64,000 nucleotides of DNA from Paraclostridium ghonii (GCF_030815085.1 NZ_JAUSWG010000015.1), one strand, 5' to 3'. Positions 25,143-34,588 are shown, numbered from the stretch's first letter. The notes: generated by a model not told the origin, from the sequence alone. A program made the numbers and translations.

Positions 25143-26594
25143 TTAGTTTAAAGCCTCTTTTAGATACTTTACAAACGTCTTATTATCCTTCGTTCTCTTT
25201 AGTAATTCTAACACTTTATCAGTAACTTCATAGACAGAGTTATTACTCATATCTTTTCTAAGTTTCCAAAGTGCAGCCTTCTCTTCTTCTGTTAATAATA
25301 GATCTTCTCTTCTTGTTCCTGATTTATATATATCAACAGCAGGGAACACTCTCTTCTCAGCTAATTTTCTATCTAAGTGTAATTCCATATTTCCAGTTCC
25401 TTTGAACTCTTCAAATATAACATCATCCATTCTAGATCCCGTTTCAACTAGAGCTGTGGCTAAGATAGTTAAAGACCCACCTTGCCTAATATTTCTTGCA
25501 GCACCAAAGAATTTTTTAGGTCCATGAAGCGCTCCAGGATCTAAACCTCCTGATAACGTTCTTCCAGTAGGTGATATACTTAAGTTGTACGCCCTTGCAA
25601 GTCTTGTAATACTATCTAGTAATATAACAACATCTTTGCCATGTTCAACTAATCTTTGAGCTCTGTTTAAAACCATTTCTGCAACTTTAACGTGGTGACT
25701 TGATACTTGGTCAAAAGTAGAGTAGATAACATCCGCATCTATTGATTCTTGAATATCTGTAACCTCTTCTGGTCTTTCATCTATAAGAAGAACTATTAAT
25801 TCTACGTCTGGATGGTTTTTAACTATACTATTAGCTACACTTTTTAAAAGTATAGTTTTCCCAGCTTTAGGAGGAGCTACTATTAAACCTCTTTGCCCTT
25901 TTCCAATAGGAGAAATTAAATCGATTAGTCTTGTTGATATTTCATTTTGATACTTCTCTAATGTAAGTTTCTCTTGTGGGTATATAGGTGTAAGAGTTTC
26001 AAATGCTCTTCTTTGTGTCGCAGTTTCAGGATGTTCATCATTTATTTTTTGAACATATAATAATGCTCTAAACTTTTCGCCACTTTTTGGGTGTCTAGTT
26101 ATACCTTTAACTTTATCCCCTGTTTTCATGTTAAATCTTCTAATTTGGGATGGTGAAACATATACATCATGTTCTGTCGATAAGTAATTAGGACCTCTTA
26201 AAAATCCAAATCCATCTGGCAGTATCTCTAAAACCCCCATTACCTCATCATCTTTAGATGTATTAAACTCATCAACAATCTTAGCTTCATTAACTTCTTT
26301 AACATTGTACGAATTTCTGTTGTAATTTTGATTGTATCTTTGAGTTCGATTTTCATAAACCTTAGTTTCTTGCTTATTTACACTTTGTTTTTGTTCACTT
26401 TTAATTTCTTCTTTTTTTTCGATTTGTTTATTATTATCTATCATGTTTTTATTTTTATACTCATTTATTATTTGTATTAACTCATTTTTCTTATACTTGC
26501 TTATAGACTTGATCTCTAATTTTTTAGCTAATTCTTTTAGTTGCATTAGAGTCATGTCATTTAAATTATCTAAAGTTATATCTTTTGTATTCAA
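25143..26594 (-). CDS. rho: transcription termination factor Rho
   Basis: 483 aa hexameric RNA helicase. TTG 26594 is the likely start, with AGGAGG 7 bases upstream. Residues 1-43 form the Rho N-terminal helix domain. A low-complexity insertion (about 44-117) is rich in Asn, Gln, Lys and Glu and includes a Tyr/Asn-rich stretch at 84-97. It is followed by the cold-shock-like RNA-binding domain (LEILPDGFGFLRGPNYL) and the ATPase domain with P-loop APPKAGKTILLKS and Walker B VILLDSITRLARAYN. Rho of Clostridium botulinum carries a prion-forming insertion at the same place, so this linker deserves attention. Confidence 0.97.
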   Translation of the reverse strand: MNTKDITLDNLNDMTLMQLKELAKKLEIKSISKYKKNELIQIINEYKNKNMIDNNKQIEKKEEIKSEQKQSVNKQETKVYENRTQRYNQNYNRNSYNVKEVNEAKIVDEFNTSKDDEVMGVLEILPDGFGFLRGPNYLSTEHDVYVSPSQIRRFNMKTGDKVKGITRHPKSGEKFRALLYVQKINDEHPETATQRRAFETLTPIYPQEKLTLEKYQNEISTRLIDLISPIGKGQRGLIVAPPKAGKTILLKSVANSIVKNHPDVELIVLLIDERPEEVTDIQESIDADVIYSTFDQVSSHHVKVAEMVLNRAQRLVEHGKDVVILLDSITRLARAYNLSISPTGRTLSGGLDPGALHGPKKFFGAARNIRQGGSLTILATALVETGSRMDDVIFEEFKGTGNMELHLDRKLAEKRVFPAVDIYKSGTRREDLLLTEEEKAALWKLRKDMSNNSVYEVTDKVLELLKRTKDNKTFVKYLKEALN

Positions 26595-26692
26595 AAAAGT
26601 CCTCCTATCCAATAATTAAATTACAATTTTACTCGGAAATTAAAGGCGTGCAAATGAGAAGCTAACATTATTATAGCAAACAGTTAATTTTA

Positions 26693-26722
26693 ATACTATC
26701 ACTATTTATGCATTATGGTCAA
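26693..26722 (-). promoter_or_regulatory. candidate promoter of rho
   Basis: On the minus strand TTGACC (26717-26722) and TAGTAT (26693-26698) are 18 bases apart, about 100 bases before the rho start and after the glpX terminator. A second TATAAT hexamer lies downstream near 26672. Confidence 0.45.
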
Positions 26723-26729
26723 CAAATAA

Positions 26730-26767
26730 AAAAATAAAACTATTTAAACAAAAATAGTTTTATTTTT
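26730..26767 (-). terminator. terminator of glpX
   Basis: 16-bp AT-rich stem AAAAATAAAACTATTT / AAATAGTTTTATTTTT with a 6-base loop, 10 bases after the glpX stop; flanking T run on the minus strand. Confidence 0.75.
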
Positions 26768-26776
26768 AACGCCGTT

Positions 26777-27775
26777 TTATACGCTATATTTAACCATTAA
26801 ATCAGTTAATATATCATTTTTATCAACCGAGTGTATTGCATCAATAAATCTTATTGTTCCTGTTTTTGCTCTCATAACAACAGAGTTTGTTGTTACTTTT
26901 CCGTTTCCTAAGCTAACTACGCCTTTTATTAAATCTCCATCTGTTATCCCTGTAGCTGCAAAGAAAAGTTCATCTCCTTTAGCTAAATCTTCTAGTGATA
27001 ATATCTTTTCTATATCTTCATCTTCTATGCCCATTTCATGGCATCTAACTCTTTCTTCATCACTTAGAGGATATATTTGAGCTTGCATATCTCCTCCCAT
27101 ACATTTTATAGCCGCGGCTGTTATAACACCCTCAGGTCCTCCACCAATTCCCATAAGCATGTCTATTCCTGTATCTTCAAAACAAGTGGCAATACCTGCA
27201 GCAACGTCTCCATCTCCGAACATTTTTATTCTTGTTCCTAATTTTCTCGCTGCTTCAAATATATAGTTATGTCTATCTCTATCTTGAACTATTATTGTCA
27301 TTTCTGTAGTTTTTTTATTTAAGGCTTTAGCTACATTTTTTATATTTTCCTCAACACTAGCATTTAAATCTATACATCCTTTTGCTTTTGGCCCAACAAT
27401 TATTTTTTTCATATACGTATCTGGAGCTTTAAGTAAGCTTCCTTTTTTTCCCATAGCTATTACAGATATAACATTCGGTAATCCTTTAGCTATTAGTGTA
27501 GTTCCATCTAACGGATCTACTGCTATATCAACTTTCATGCTGTCTTCTGTCCCCATACCAACTTTTTCACCAATGTATAACATAGGTGCTTCATCTAATT
27601 CTCCCTCACCTATTACAACCTCACCATCGATTTTTACTGTTTCAAAAGCTCTTCTCATTGCCTCAACTGCAGCTCCATCAGCTCCGTTTTTGTCTCCTCG
27701 TCCCATAAATTGCGATGAAACTAAAGCTGCTGCTTCCGTTACTCTAACTAACTCTAATGCTAAATTTCTATCCAT
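26777..27775 (-). CDS. glpX: class II fructose-1,6-bisphosphatase
   Basis: 332 aa gluconeogenic phosphatase producing fructose-6-phosphate. The lithium-sensitive phosphatase metal motifs are present: GEGELDEAPMLYIGE and DPLDGTTLIAKG. Start ATG 27775 with GGGAGA 8 bases upstream. Fsa and transketolase elsewhere in the window belong to connected sugar-phosphate steps. Confidence 0.95.
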   Translation of the reverse strand: MDRNLALELVRVTEAAALVSSQFMGRGDKNGADGAAVEAMRRAFETVKIDGEVVIGEGELDEAPMLYIGEKVGMGTEDSMKVDIAVDPLDGTTLIAKGLPNVISVIAMGKKGSLLKAPDTYMKKIIVGPKAKGCIDLNASVEENIKNVAKALNKKTTEMTIIVQDRDRHNYIFEAARKLGTRIKMFGDGDVAAGIATCFEDTGIDMLMGIGGGPEGVITAAAIKCMGGDMQAQIYPLSDEERVRCHEMGIEDEDIEKILSLEDLAKGDELFFAATGITDGDLIKGVVSLGNGKVTTNSVVMRAKTGTIRFIDAIHSVDKNDILTDLMVKYSV

Positions 27776-27901
27776 AAAATTCATCTCCCTTGGTTCGTTA
27801 ATCTCTCTTCAAAATTATATATCACATTTATTAAATAGTAAACATTTATTAATGTTAAATATTACTTTTAGTATGGTATATAATTAAAAATCGCATTAAA
27901 A

Positions 27902-27932
27902 AAAGGCGATAATTTTTAATTATCGCCTTTTT
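27902..27932 (-). terminator. terminator of fsa
   Basis: AAAGGCGATAATT and its complement form a 13-bp stem with a short T loop, ending at the fsa stop and followed by T/A-rich sequence on the minus strand. Confidence 0.8.
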
Positions 27933-27933
27933 A

Positions 27934-28581
27934 TTAATTTTTAGGTACACTTTCCCAATCTTTAAGGAATTTTTCTATTCCTATATCTGTCATTGGATGA
28001 CCCAACATTTGTTTGAAAACTTTATATGGAACAGTTGATATATCTGCACCCGCTTTAGCTGAAGTTAAAACATGTTGAGGATGTCTTATACTAGCTGATA
28101 TTATTTCTGTTTCTATACCATGTATATTAAATATATTTGAAACTTCTTCTATTAACATTATTCCTTCTTGACCTATATCATCTAATCTTCCTACAAAAGG
28201 ACTTACATAAGATGCGCCTGCTTTAGCTGCTAATAAAGCTTGGTTTGATGAGAATATTAGTGTTACATTAGTTTTTATACCTTTTTTGGCTAAAGCCGCT
28301 ACAGCTTTTAATCCTTCTGCACACATAGGAATTTTTATTACTATATTTTGATGAATTTTACTTAATTCTTCACCTTCTTTTATCATTCCTTCGCTATCCA
28401 TTGAAATAACTTCTGCAGATATTGGCCCATCTACAATTTGAGTTATTTCCTTTACTACATTTTCAAAAACTCTTCCTTCTTTAGCTATTAGTGAAGGGTT
28501 TGTTGTAACGCCTTCTATAACGCCCCATGAATTTATTTCTTTTATTTCATCAACATTTGCAGTATCTATAAATAGTTTCAT
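27934..28581 (-). CDS. fsa: fructose-6-phosphate aldolase / transaldolase family
   Basis: 215 aa, the short transaldolase class (TalC/Fsa). MKLFIDTANVDEIKE, VTTNPSLIAKEG and the Schiff-base lysine in IVIKIPMC are intact. Family members of this length are either transaldolases or fructose-6-phosphate aldolases. With a transketolase in the same genome, a transaldolase role in the pentose phosphate pathway is quite possible. Confidence 0.92.
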   Translation of the reverse strand: MKLFIDTANVDEIKEINSWGVIEGVTTNPSLIAKEGRVFENVVKEITQIVDGPISAEVISMDSEGMIKEGEELSKIHQNIVIKIPMCAEGLKAVAALAKKGIKTNVTLIFSSNQALLAAKAGASYVSPFVGRLDDIGQEGIMLIEEVSNIFNIHGIETEIISASIRHPQHVLTSAKAGADISTVPYKVFKQMLGHPMTDIGIEKFLKDWESVPKN

Positions 28582-28599
28582 GTTTTTACCTCCTTGGAT

Positions 28600-28710
28600 T
28601 TACATTCCTATAAATAAGCTTAATACACCTGCAACACTAGAAAGAACTAATAATCCTATAATAGCTAATGCTATTACTCTTGTAGATTTTTTACTTCTAG
28701 CTTTTGCCAT
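28600..28710 (-). CDS. 36-aa single-pass membrane peptide, unknown function
   Basis: A short frame missed by length cut-offs. ATG at 28708-28710 is preceded by GAGGTGATAAC, an excellent Shine-Dalgarno at good spacing, and the frame ends in TAA at 28600. The peptide has a basic head (MAKARSKKSTRV) and then a single hydrophobic helix (about residues 12-34, IALAIIGLLVLSSVAGVLSLFIG). It lies 18 bases upstream of fsa and probably heads that transcript. Size and layout recall the DUF4044 group of small Bacillota membrane proteins, but that is a guess. No known function. Confidence 0.75.
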   Translation of the reverse strand: MAKARSKKSTRVIALAIIGLLVLSSVAGVLSLFIGM

Positions 28711-28765
28711 GTTATCACCTCGTTAATTTTAAACATTATGTATTACTTATAAGTCAATCTATTTA

Positions 28766-28803
28766 ATATAAAAAGTCCTTATTTCATAAGGACTTTTTAT
28801 ATA
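28766..28803 (-). terminator. terminator of pepF
   Basis: AAAAAGTCCTTAT / ATAAGGACTTTTT, 13-bp stem with a 3-base loop, followed by T-rich sequence on the minus strand. It isolates the pepF homologue from the small peptide gene and fsa. Confidence 0.85.
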
Positions 28804-28834
28804 TTCTACCACTATTTCTAAATTACTTCTATCA

Positions 28835-30751
28835 TTAATTTGTTAATAACTTTTCTAATTCACTTACCAATGAGTTAAACTTCTCTGTTGTTTGCTCTAT
28901 AGGTTTAGTGCTATAAAGATTTATTCCACTCTCTTTTAATAATTCTATAGGATAGTTAGATCCTCCTTTTTTTAGAAAAGACAAATAATTTTCAGGTCCA
29001 TTTTTAATTATATCTTGAGAAAATGCTATACCTGCACTACATCCTGTAGCATACTTATATACATAAAAACTATTATAAAAATGAGGTATTTTTGACCAAC
29101 CTACTTTAGATAGTTGGTCTACTTCAAAATCTTTTCCATAATATTTTTGTAAAAGTTCTCCCCATACATCATTTAATACTAATACATTTACAACTTCTCC
29201 ACGTTCAAGTTTTTGATGCACTTTATCTTCAAACTCAGCATACATTGTTTGCACAAATAATGTATTTTTTATTAAATCTAAATATTGAGTTATATAATAA
29301 GCTTTTTCATCATTGTTTTTTGTGTTTTTTATTAACATTTCATATAATAAAGCTTCGTTAGTTATAGATGCAACTTCATGAGTAAATATACTTGGTTTAG
29401 AATTTAAATAATTTTGATTTTTAGAACTTATATAACCATATACTGCGTGACCTAATTCATGAGATAATGTAGATACCGAATCTAAATTTCCACTATAGTT
29501 CATTAAAACGTATGGATGGTTATCATATACAGATAGGCAATAAGCTCCACTGACTTTATTTTCATCTGAATATACATCTACCCATCTCTCATTAAAAGCC
29601 TTATAAAGTATATCTCCGTATTCTTTTCCTAAAGGATTCAGTGCCGAATATACAATATTTTGAGCTTTATCATATGGAATATGTTCATCTACCGGATTAA
29701 TAATAGGAGCATGCATATCGTATGAATAAACTTTATCTAAATTTAGTACTTTTTTTCTTAAAGCTATATACTTATGCAAACTTCCTAAATTATTATCTAC
29801 TGTATTTACTAGTTCATCATATACCTTAGAATCTATATCATCACCTGACATGTACATTTCTCTTGAATTTTTATACCCTCTAGTATTTGAATAAAAGATA
29901 TTTTTCTTAACCTGTCCTATAAATAAACCTGATAACATATTTATGTTATCGTTGTATTTTAGAGATTCATTCTCATAAGCTTTTTTTCTAGTCTCTCTAT
30001 TTGTACTTTCTACTGCTAATGAATACTCTGAAGGATTTAAACTTGATTTTTTATCCATATTCAAAAACAAATCATATATGTCTTTAGGTAAAGATGATAT
30101 ATCACTTATATTACTTAATAATTCTTCTTCTTTAGGATTAAGATAATGCTTTTTATTTCTTCTTATATCACTCAAATACATACTATATTTGGTTGATATC
30201 TTTTCATCTTTCATAATCTCTTTAAAATCTTTATTAGATAATTTTAAAATTTCTAATTCTAAATCAGAACAAATAGAACCGTATTCTTTATATACTTTGT
30301 TTAAGTCTTCATTCATATTTAAATATTTATATGAGTTTTTATTAACGTCACTATTTAAAGATACATAAGCATATAATTTTTCTAGTTTCGAGTCTAAATC
30401 TTCTTTTATATTTAGAGCATATAGTAAATGTTTTTGAGACTTAGTTACTTTACCTACATAATTTTCTAACTCTTTAGTTTGTTTTTTAAATTTATCTAAA
30501 TTTTGTTTCCAATCTTCATTACTCTTATACAATTTAGTTATATCCCAGGTAGTGTATTTAGTAGCTTTTTTTGCTTCTTCTTTAGAATTTTCTTTATTAG
30601 AAGAATCTTTTTTACTAGTATCATTTATAGTTTCAAGTGTATTTTCATTTAAAGCTTCTCTATGTCCACTTATATCCTTCTGTAATAAAATAGATGCAAA
30701 TAATATAACAACAATTACAATAGTTATTAGTTTATACATATTTTTCCCCAT
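28835..30751 (-). CDS. pepF: membrane-anchored oligoendopeptidase F (M3 family)
   Basis: 638 aa zinc metallopeptidase that would trim short peptides. The active site HELGH is at residues 431-435, preceded by LDSVSTLS, and the third zinc ligand falls in the following THEVASITNEALLYE helix. Unlike typical cytosolic PepF (about 600 aa), this protein starts with a hydrophobic helix (about residues 6-23), then a 40-residue Ser/Lys/Glu/Asn linker, before the catalytic part begins at TWDITKLY (about 66). No Cys lipobox is present, so it is either anchored or cleaved and secreted. The gene stands alone, downstream of a DnaA-box cluster. Confidence 0.9.
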   Translation of the reverse strand: MGKNMYKLITIVIVVILFASILLQKDISGHREALNENTLETINDTSKKDSSNKENSKEEAKKATKYTTWDITKLYKSNEDWKQNLDKFKKQTKELENYVGKVTKSQKHLLYALNIKEDLDSKLEKLYAYVSLNSDVNKNSYKYLNMNEDLNKVYKEYGSICSDLELEILKLSNKDFKEIMKDEKISTKYSMYLSDIRRNKKHYLNPKEEELLSNISDISSLPKDIYDLFLNMDKKSSLNPSEYSLAVESTNRETRKKAYENESLKYNDNINMLSGLFIGQVKKNIFYSNTRGYKNSREMYMSGDDIDSKVYDELVNTVDNNLGSLHKYIALRKKVLNLDKVYSYDMHAPIINPVDEHIPYDKAQNIVYSALNPLGKEYGDILYKAFNERWVDVYSDENKVSGAYCLSVYDNHPYVLMNYSGNLDSVSTLSHELGHAVYGYISSKNQNYLNSKPSIFTHEVASITNEALLYEMLIKNTKNNDEKAYYITQYLDLIKNTLFVQTMYAEFEDKVHQKLERGEVVNVLVLNDVWGELLQKYYGKDFEVDQLSKVGWSKIPHFYNSFYVYKYATGCSAGIAFSQDIIKNGPENYLSFLKKGGSNYPIELLKESGINLYSTKPIEQTTEKFNSLVSELEKLLTN

Positions 30752-31167
30752 GAAAAGCCATCCTTTCTCTAAGATTATTAGTATTAGGATGGCTTTTTGT
30801 ATCTATATTATTCAGTTTTTGGAAAATAAGTATTGTTTACTTATCCACATATTTATCAACATATCAACACTTTTCAAATGTTAAATTTCCAATATTTATT
30901 ATGCATAGTTTTTCATATTTATATATTATATTTATACATTATCCACATATTATAAATACTTATTAACATTTTTTTTATTTTCATGTTGATATTATTCTAT
31001 TTTCATAAATTTATTTTATATTTGAAAATTTTTAATTTTTCTTAATTTTCCACATATTATGTCGAATATTGTAATTCCAATATGTGCGTAAATAAATGTC
31101 CATTTTACATGTCCACATTTTATCCACATTTTATTAACATTTTGTGTATAACTTGTGGATTTTCAAA
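30752..31167. other. DnaA-box cluster in an AT-rich gap
   Basis: No coding frame. Three perfect TTATCCACA boxes (30841-30849, 30939-30947 and 31120-31128) are on the plus strand, and an inverted TTATACACA lies at 31143-31151. One-mismatch sites are TTATCAACA (30853-30861) and TTTTCCACA (31046-31054). More degenerate sites (ATGTCCACA near 31109, TGTGGATTT at 31154-31162, and TTATTAACA twice) fill the gaps. The pepF promoter should also lie at the low-coordinate end. DnaA binding is strongly suggested; the biological role is open. Confidence 0.7.
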
Positions 31168-33534
31168 TTAATTCTTAAATACTTTGCTTACAAGAACAGT
31201 CATATCATCATGTATATTATTATTTTGTATGTCTAATGCTCTATTTAAAATTTCATTTGTTATTTCTTTTGGATTAGTTGTTTCTAATCCTTTTAAAAAG
31301 TATATCAACCAATTGTCGCCTAGGTTTTTATTTTTACCAGCATCTACAATTCCATCTGAAACCATAATTATATAGTCCCCATCTTTTATTTTTCTACTAT
31401 CTCTTTCTATATTTATATCTGCTAGTATCCCTACAGGCAATGAAGCACTAGATATAAGATCTATATCACCATTACTTCTTTTTATATACGTTGAGCATGC
31501 ACCCATTTTTATTGTATTTAATACCCCCTTATTTAAATCAATAATACCTAAATCTAATGTTGAGAACATCTCGTCAGATGATTTAAGCATTAATATATTA
31601 TTTATAGTGTCAATTATTATTTCTTCATCTATATTTGAGTCCATCATATTTTCTAATATATCTATGGTTATAGACGATTCTTCGTAAGCCTTTCTTCCTT
31701 TTCCCATACCATCACTTATGGCTATCATATATTTCCCATCAGATACTTCCATATAAGTATAGTTATCACCAGAGATTAAATATCCATCTTTAGACATATT
31801 AGAAACCTCTGTTGCAACTTTAAATTCTTGTCTTTTTGTTAGTTTTATTTTGCACTGACCTCCTGTGCATGTGCATCCTACTTTTCTAGCAACTAATTCT
31901 TGGCCTAATACATTTGATATAATATTAGTTATCTTTCTTTCACACAATTTATTATCACTACAAGTTTCTCTTTCTATTAAAACTTCAAAATCATTGCTAT
32001 CTGTAGATATATAATTTAATTTTTTTACACTTATATTATTTCTGTCTAGTTCAACAAGTAAATTCTTTTCCATTTCCATATCAAATATTATATCTTTATC
32101 TAACTCTTTTGCCATGCATTCAATAGAATTGGACATATATCTTATTTGATTAGCTACTAACTTTCTATTTTCCGAAAATCTTTGCTCCCAACTATAGTCT
32201 AATGCAAACATTTTATAATAATAATTCGATGCCTTAACAATACTCTCAGGCTTTATACAATCTTTTTTAAAATCAATAGGTATATTTTCTAAATAAACTT
32301 CTCCACTATCCTCTAGTTCTTCTAGTATTCTATTCATCATTGTATATGTGTAATTAAATTTTGAGTCCCAACATCTCCTTCTCATCCCACAATTTTTACA
32401 TTCATCATTGTGTATCATATCTATTATATGCGCTATATCTTTTTGGTCTAAAATCTTTTCTTTTTCTCTTATCCTATCAAAAGTATTCGCTAAATCTGAA
32501 TATGTTTTATACATACCTCTTAATCTATTATTAGTTATTTCCCTACTCCTAGCTAAATAATCTTCTACTCCATCTTTTAATCCACTGTTTCCCTTTGTAA
32601 TTTTCTCTATATTTTTTATTACCTTATCCGGTATAAGTATTACCAACACACTAGCTATTAGTATATCTCTAACTTCCATAATGTTTGAACCTATCCCAGA
32701 GGTATAAATGTAAATTAAACTCCAACCCACTACATATCCCGCTACACTTAAATATTTATTAACTTTATTAAATCCACCACAAATCAATCCTGCAAATGCA
32801 TAAATCCCCATATACATACTAGACACTAAATTATTTATAAAATAAGCCAATCCAATTATAACTCCACTTGATGCTCCTAAAGCTGCACCACCTGTGATAG
32901 ATAATATTAATATAGTCATAGTTGTTAAAACATTCCTAATTGAGATGCCAAGTACAGAAACTTCCCCTATTCCCATTATGCTAAATATTATAATAATTGT
33001 TAAAGCTACAATTTCTTCATTAGAGGTGACCGTTCTAGAAGCCCTTTTATTTATAACTGCAACTCCATAAGAAAATATATAAGTCCCAACAAACATAAGT
33101 ATACACTCAACTAAAGCTATGCTTAAATTATATACGTAACTTCCAAATATTAAAGCTTGTCCCATAGATATAGGAATCATTACCAAACTTCCTATAATAG
33201 ATATTTTATTTATTGATTTTATGTTTTTTATATGACTAGATATAATTTGAATAATAATTATACATATTGAATATTTTATAATATTAGATACTTGATTAAA
33301 CGATAAAACTGTTCCAGCTAATGTAGCTATAAATACAGGAAATTTATATTTATCTATAATAGACACACATAAGAAAAAAGCTACCCCCAACGGAGCTATA
33401 TTATCAACTACCATAGCTCTACTAAGTAAAAACCCAAACAAGCATAAAATTAACGTATTGGAATCTAAAAAATTAACTTGTACTATATTTTTAAAAACTA
33501 AGTTCCTCTTATTAACAGCTATACTTCTTTCCAT
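31168..33534 (-). CDS. spoIIE: stage II sporulation protein E
   Basis: 788 aa from ATG 33534, where GGGGGAGG lies directly upstream; the longer frame to 33600 lacks a site. SpoIIE is the membrane phosphatase that dephosphorylates SpoIIAA and releases sigma-F in the forespore. The N-terminal third holds about ten hydrophobic segments. A middle region carries a Cys cluster (CKNCGMRRRCW). The C-terminal PP2C-type domain (about 560-785) shows the metal Asp motifs AISDGMGKG and IIMVSDGIVD. Monocistronic, beside a DnaA-box cluster. Confidence 0.96.
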   Translation of the reverse strand: MERSIAVNKRNLVFKNIVQVNFLDSNTLILCLFGFLLSRAMVVDNIAPLGVAFFLCVSIIDKYKFPVFIATLAGTVLSFNQVSNIIKYSICIIIIQIISSHIKNIKSINKISIIGSLVMIPISMGQALIFGSYVYNLSIALVECILMFVGTYIFSYGVAVINKRASRTVTSNEEIVALTIIIIFSIMGIGEVSVLGISIRNVLTTMTILILSITGGAALGASSGVIIGLAYFINNLVSSMYMGIYAFAGLICGGFNKVNKYLSVAGYVVGWSLIYIYTSGIGSNIMEVRDILIASVLVILIPDKVIKNIEKITKGNSGLKDGVEDYLARSREITNNRLRGMYKTYSDLANTFDRIREKEKILDQKDIAHIIDMIHNDECKNCGMRRRCWDSKFNYTYTMMNRILEELEDSGEVYLENIPIDFKKDCIKPESIVKASNYYYKMFALDYSWEQRFSENRKLVANQIRYMSNSIECMAKELDKDIIFDMEMEKNLLVELDRNNISVKKLNYISTDSNDFEVLIERETCSDNKLCERKITNIISNVLGQELVARKVGCTCTGGQCKIKLTKRQEFKVATEVSNMSKDGYLISGDNYTYMEVSDGKYMIAISDGMGKGRKAYEESSITIDILENMMDSNIDEEIIIDTINNILMLKSSDEMFSTLDLGIIDLNKGVLNTIKMGACSTYIKRSNGDIDLISSASLPVGILADINIERDSRKIKDGDYIIMVSDGIVDAGKNKNLGDNWLIYFLKGLETTNPKEITNEILNRALDIQNNNIHDDMTVLVSKVFKN

Positions 33535-33625
33535 AAAAAAACCTCCCCCTGTTATTTTCATACTGAAATTGTAACAAATGGGAGATATCTTTTTTGTCAT
33601 AATAGGTAACTAATATCTTATAATC

Positions 33626-34546
33626 TTAAGACATTTTTTTTGCATTTTGACATAATAAGCCTTCCAAATTATCATACTCACTTACTATAATCTCTTCTTT
33701 TTCTAAATTTTTCATTATTATATTTAATATTGCTACACCAGCCGTTATAATATCCGCTCGTTTAGGCTGTAGGCCTTTTAATCTTTTCTTATCATTTAAT
33801 GTCGTGTTTTTTAAATTTTGTAAAATAATATCTAAATCTTTTTTGCATACTTCACTTCCATGAATTTTTTCCATAGAATATGATTCTAGTTTTTGATTTA
33901 TAGCACAAACAGAAGTTATTGTTCCTCCAATACCTACTATAGACTTTATATTTTCTTTTTTTAGTTTTTCTAGAGTCTTAGCTATAGTCTTAGTTATAAA
34001 TTTTTCCATATCTTCGAATTCTCTTTCAGATACTGGATCTTTTTTTAAAAATTTTTCAGTCATCCTCAATGCACCCACATTTTCACTTTTACAAAATTCA
34101 ATCCCTTGAGGTCCACCTAAAATAAATTCCGTAGATCCACCACCTATATCTATAACTAATATGTTATCTCTATTTTCTAATCCCTGTAAAACCCCTAAAA
34201 ACCCTAAGTTAGATTCTTCTTCGCCACTTATTATTTCTACATCTATATCACATTCTTCTTTAGATAACTTTACAAAATCTAGTTTATTTTTACTATCTCT
34301 TAAAGCTGATGTTCCTATACAATAAATTTTTTCACATCCCTTAGATTCAGCCAATTTTGAAAATTCCTTTAAAGCTTCTATGTTTCTTTTTATAGCTTCA
34401 AAAGATATATATCCTTCATTGTCTACTCCTTGTCCAATCCTTGTTGTATTTATAAACTTTTCTCTATTAAGCAGTTTCCCGTCTATATAATCTGCCACCA
34501 ATAACCTCATAGAATTTGTTCCTATATCTATAGCTCCTAATTTCAC
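33626..34546 (-). CDS. Ppx/GppA family phosphatase
   Basis: 306 aa of the ASKHA fold, exopolyphosphatase or guanosine pentaphosphatase. GAIDIGTNSMRLLVAD (phosphate 1 loop), VIDIGGGSTEFILG and SIVGIGGTITSV are conserved. It lacks the C-terminal HD-like domain of the longer Ppx proteins, as is usual in clostridia. GTG start with AGGAGG upstream. The substrate, polyphosphate or pppGpp, cannot be decided. Confidence 0.92.
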   Translation of the reverse strand: MKLGAIDIGTNSMRLLVADYIDGKLLNREKFINTTRIGQGVDNEGYISFEAIKRNIEALKEFSKLAESKGCEKIYCIGTSALRDSKNKLDFVKLSKEECDIDVEIISGEEESNLGFLGVLQGLENRDNILVIDIGGGSTEFILGGPQGIEFCKSENVGALRMTEKFLKKDPVSEREFEDMEKFITKTIAKTLEKLKKENIKSIVGIGGTITSVCAINQKLESYSMEKIHGSEVCKKDLDIILQNLKNTTLNDKKRLKGLQPKRADIITAGVAILNIIMKNLEKEEIIVSEYDNLEGLLCQNAKKMS

Positions 34547-34588
34547 TTAATTGACCTCCTATAACGTTAATTTTAAATATGTATATGC

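Noticed and set aside
28600..28710. Small frame as a leader peptide attenuator of fsa
   Set aside because: No terminator/antiterminator structure between it and fsa, and its sequence is a membrane helix without clustered regulatory codons.
30841..31162. Chromosomal replication origin
   Set aside because: DnaA boxes are present but dnaA, dnaN, rpmH and a typical unwinding element beside them are not; kept as a DnaA-box cluster instead.
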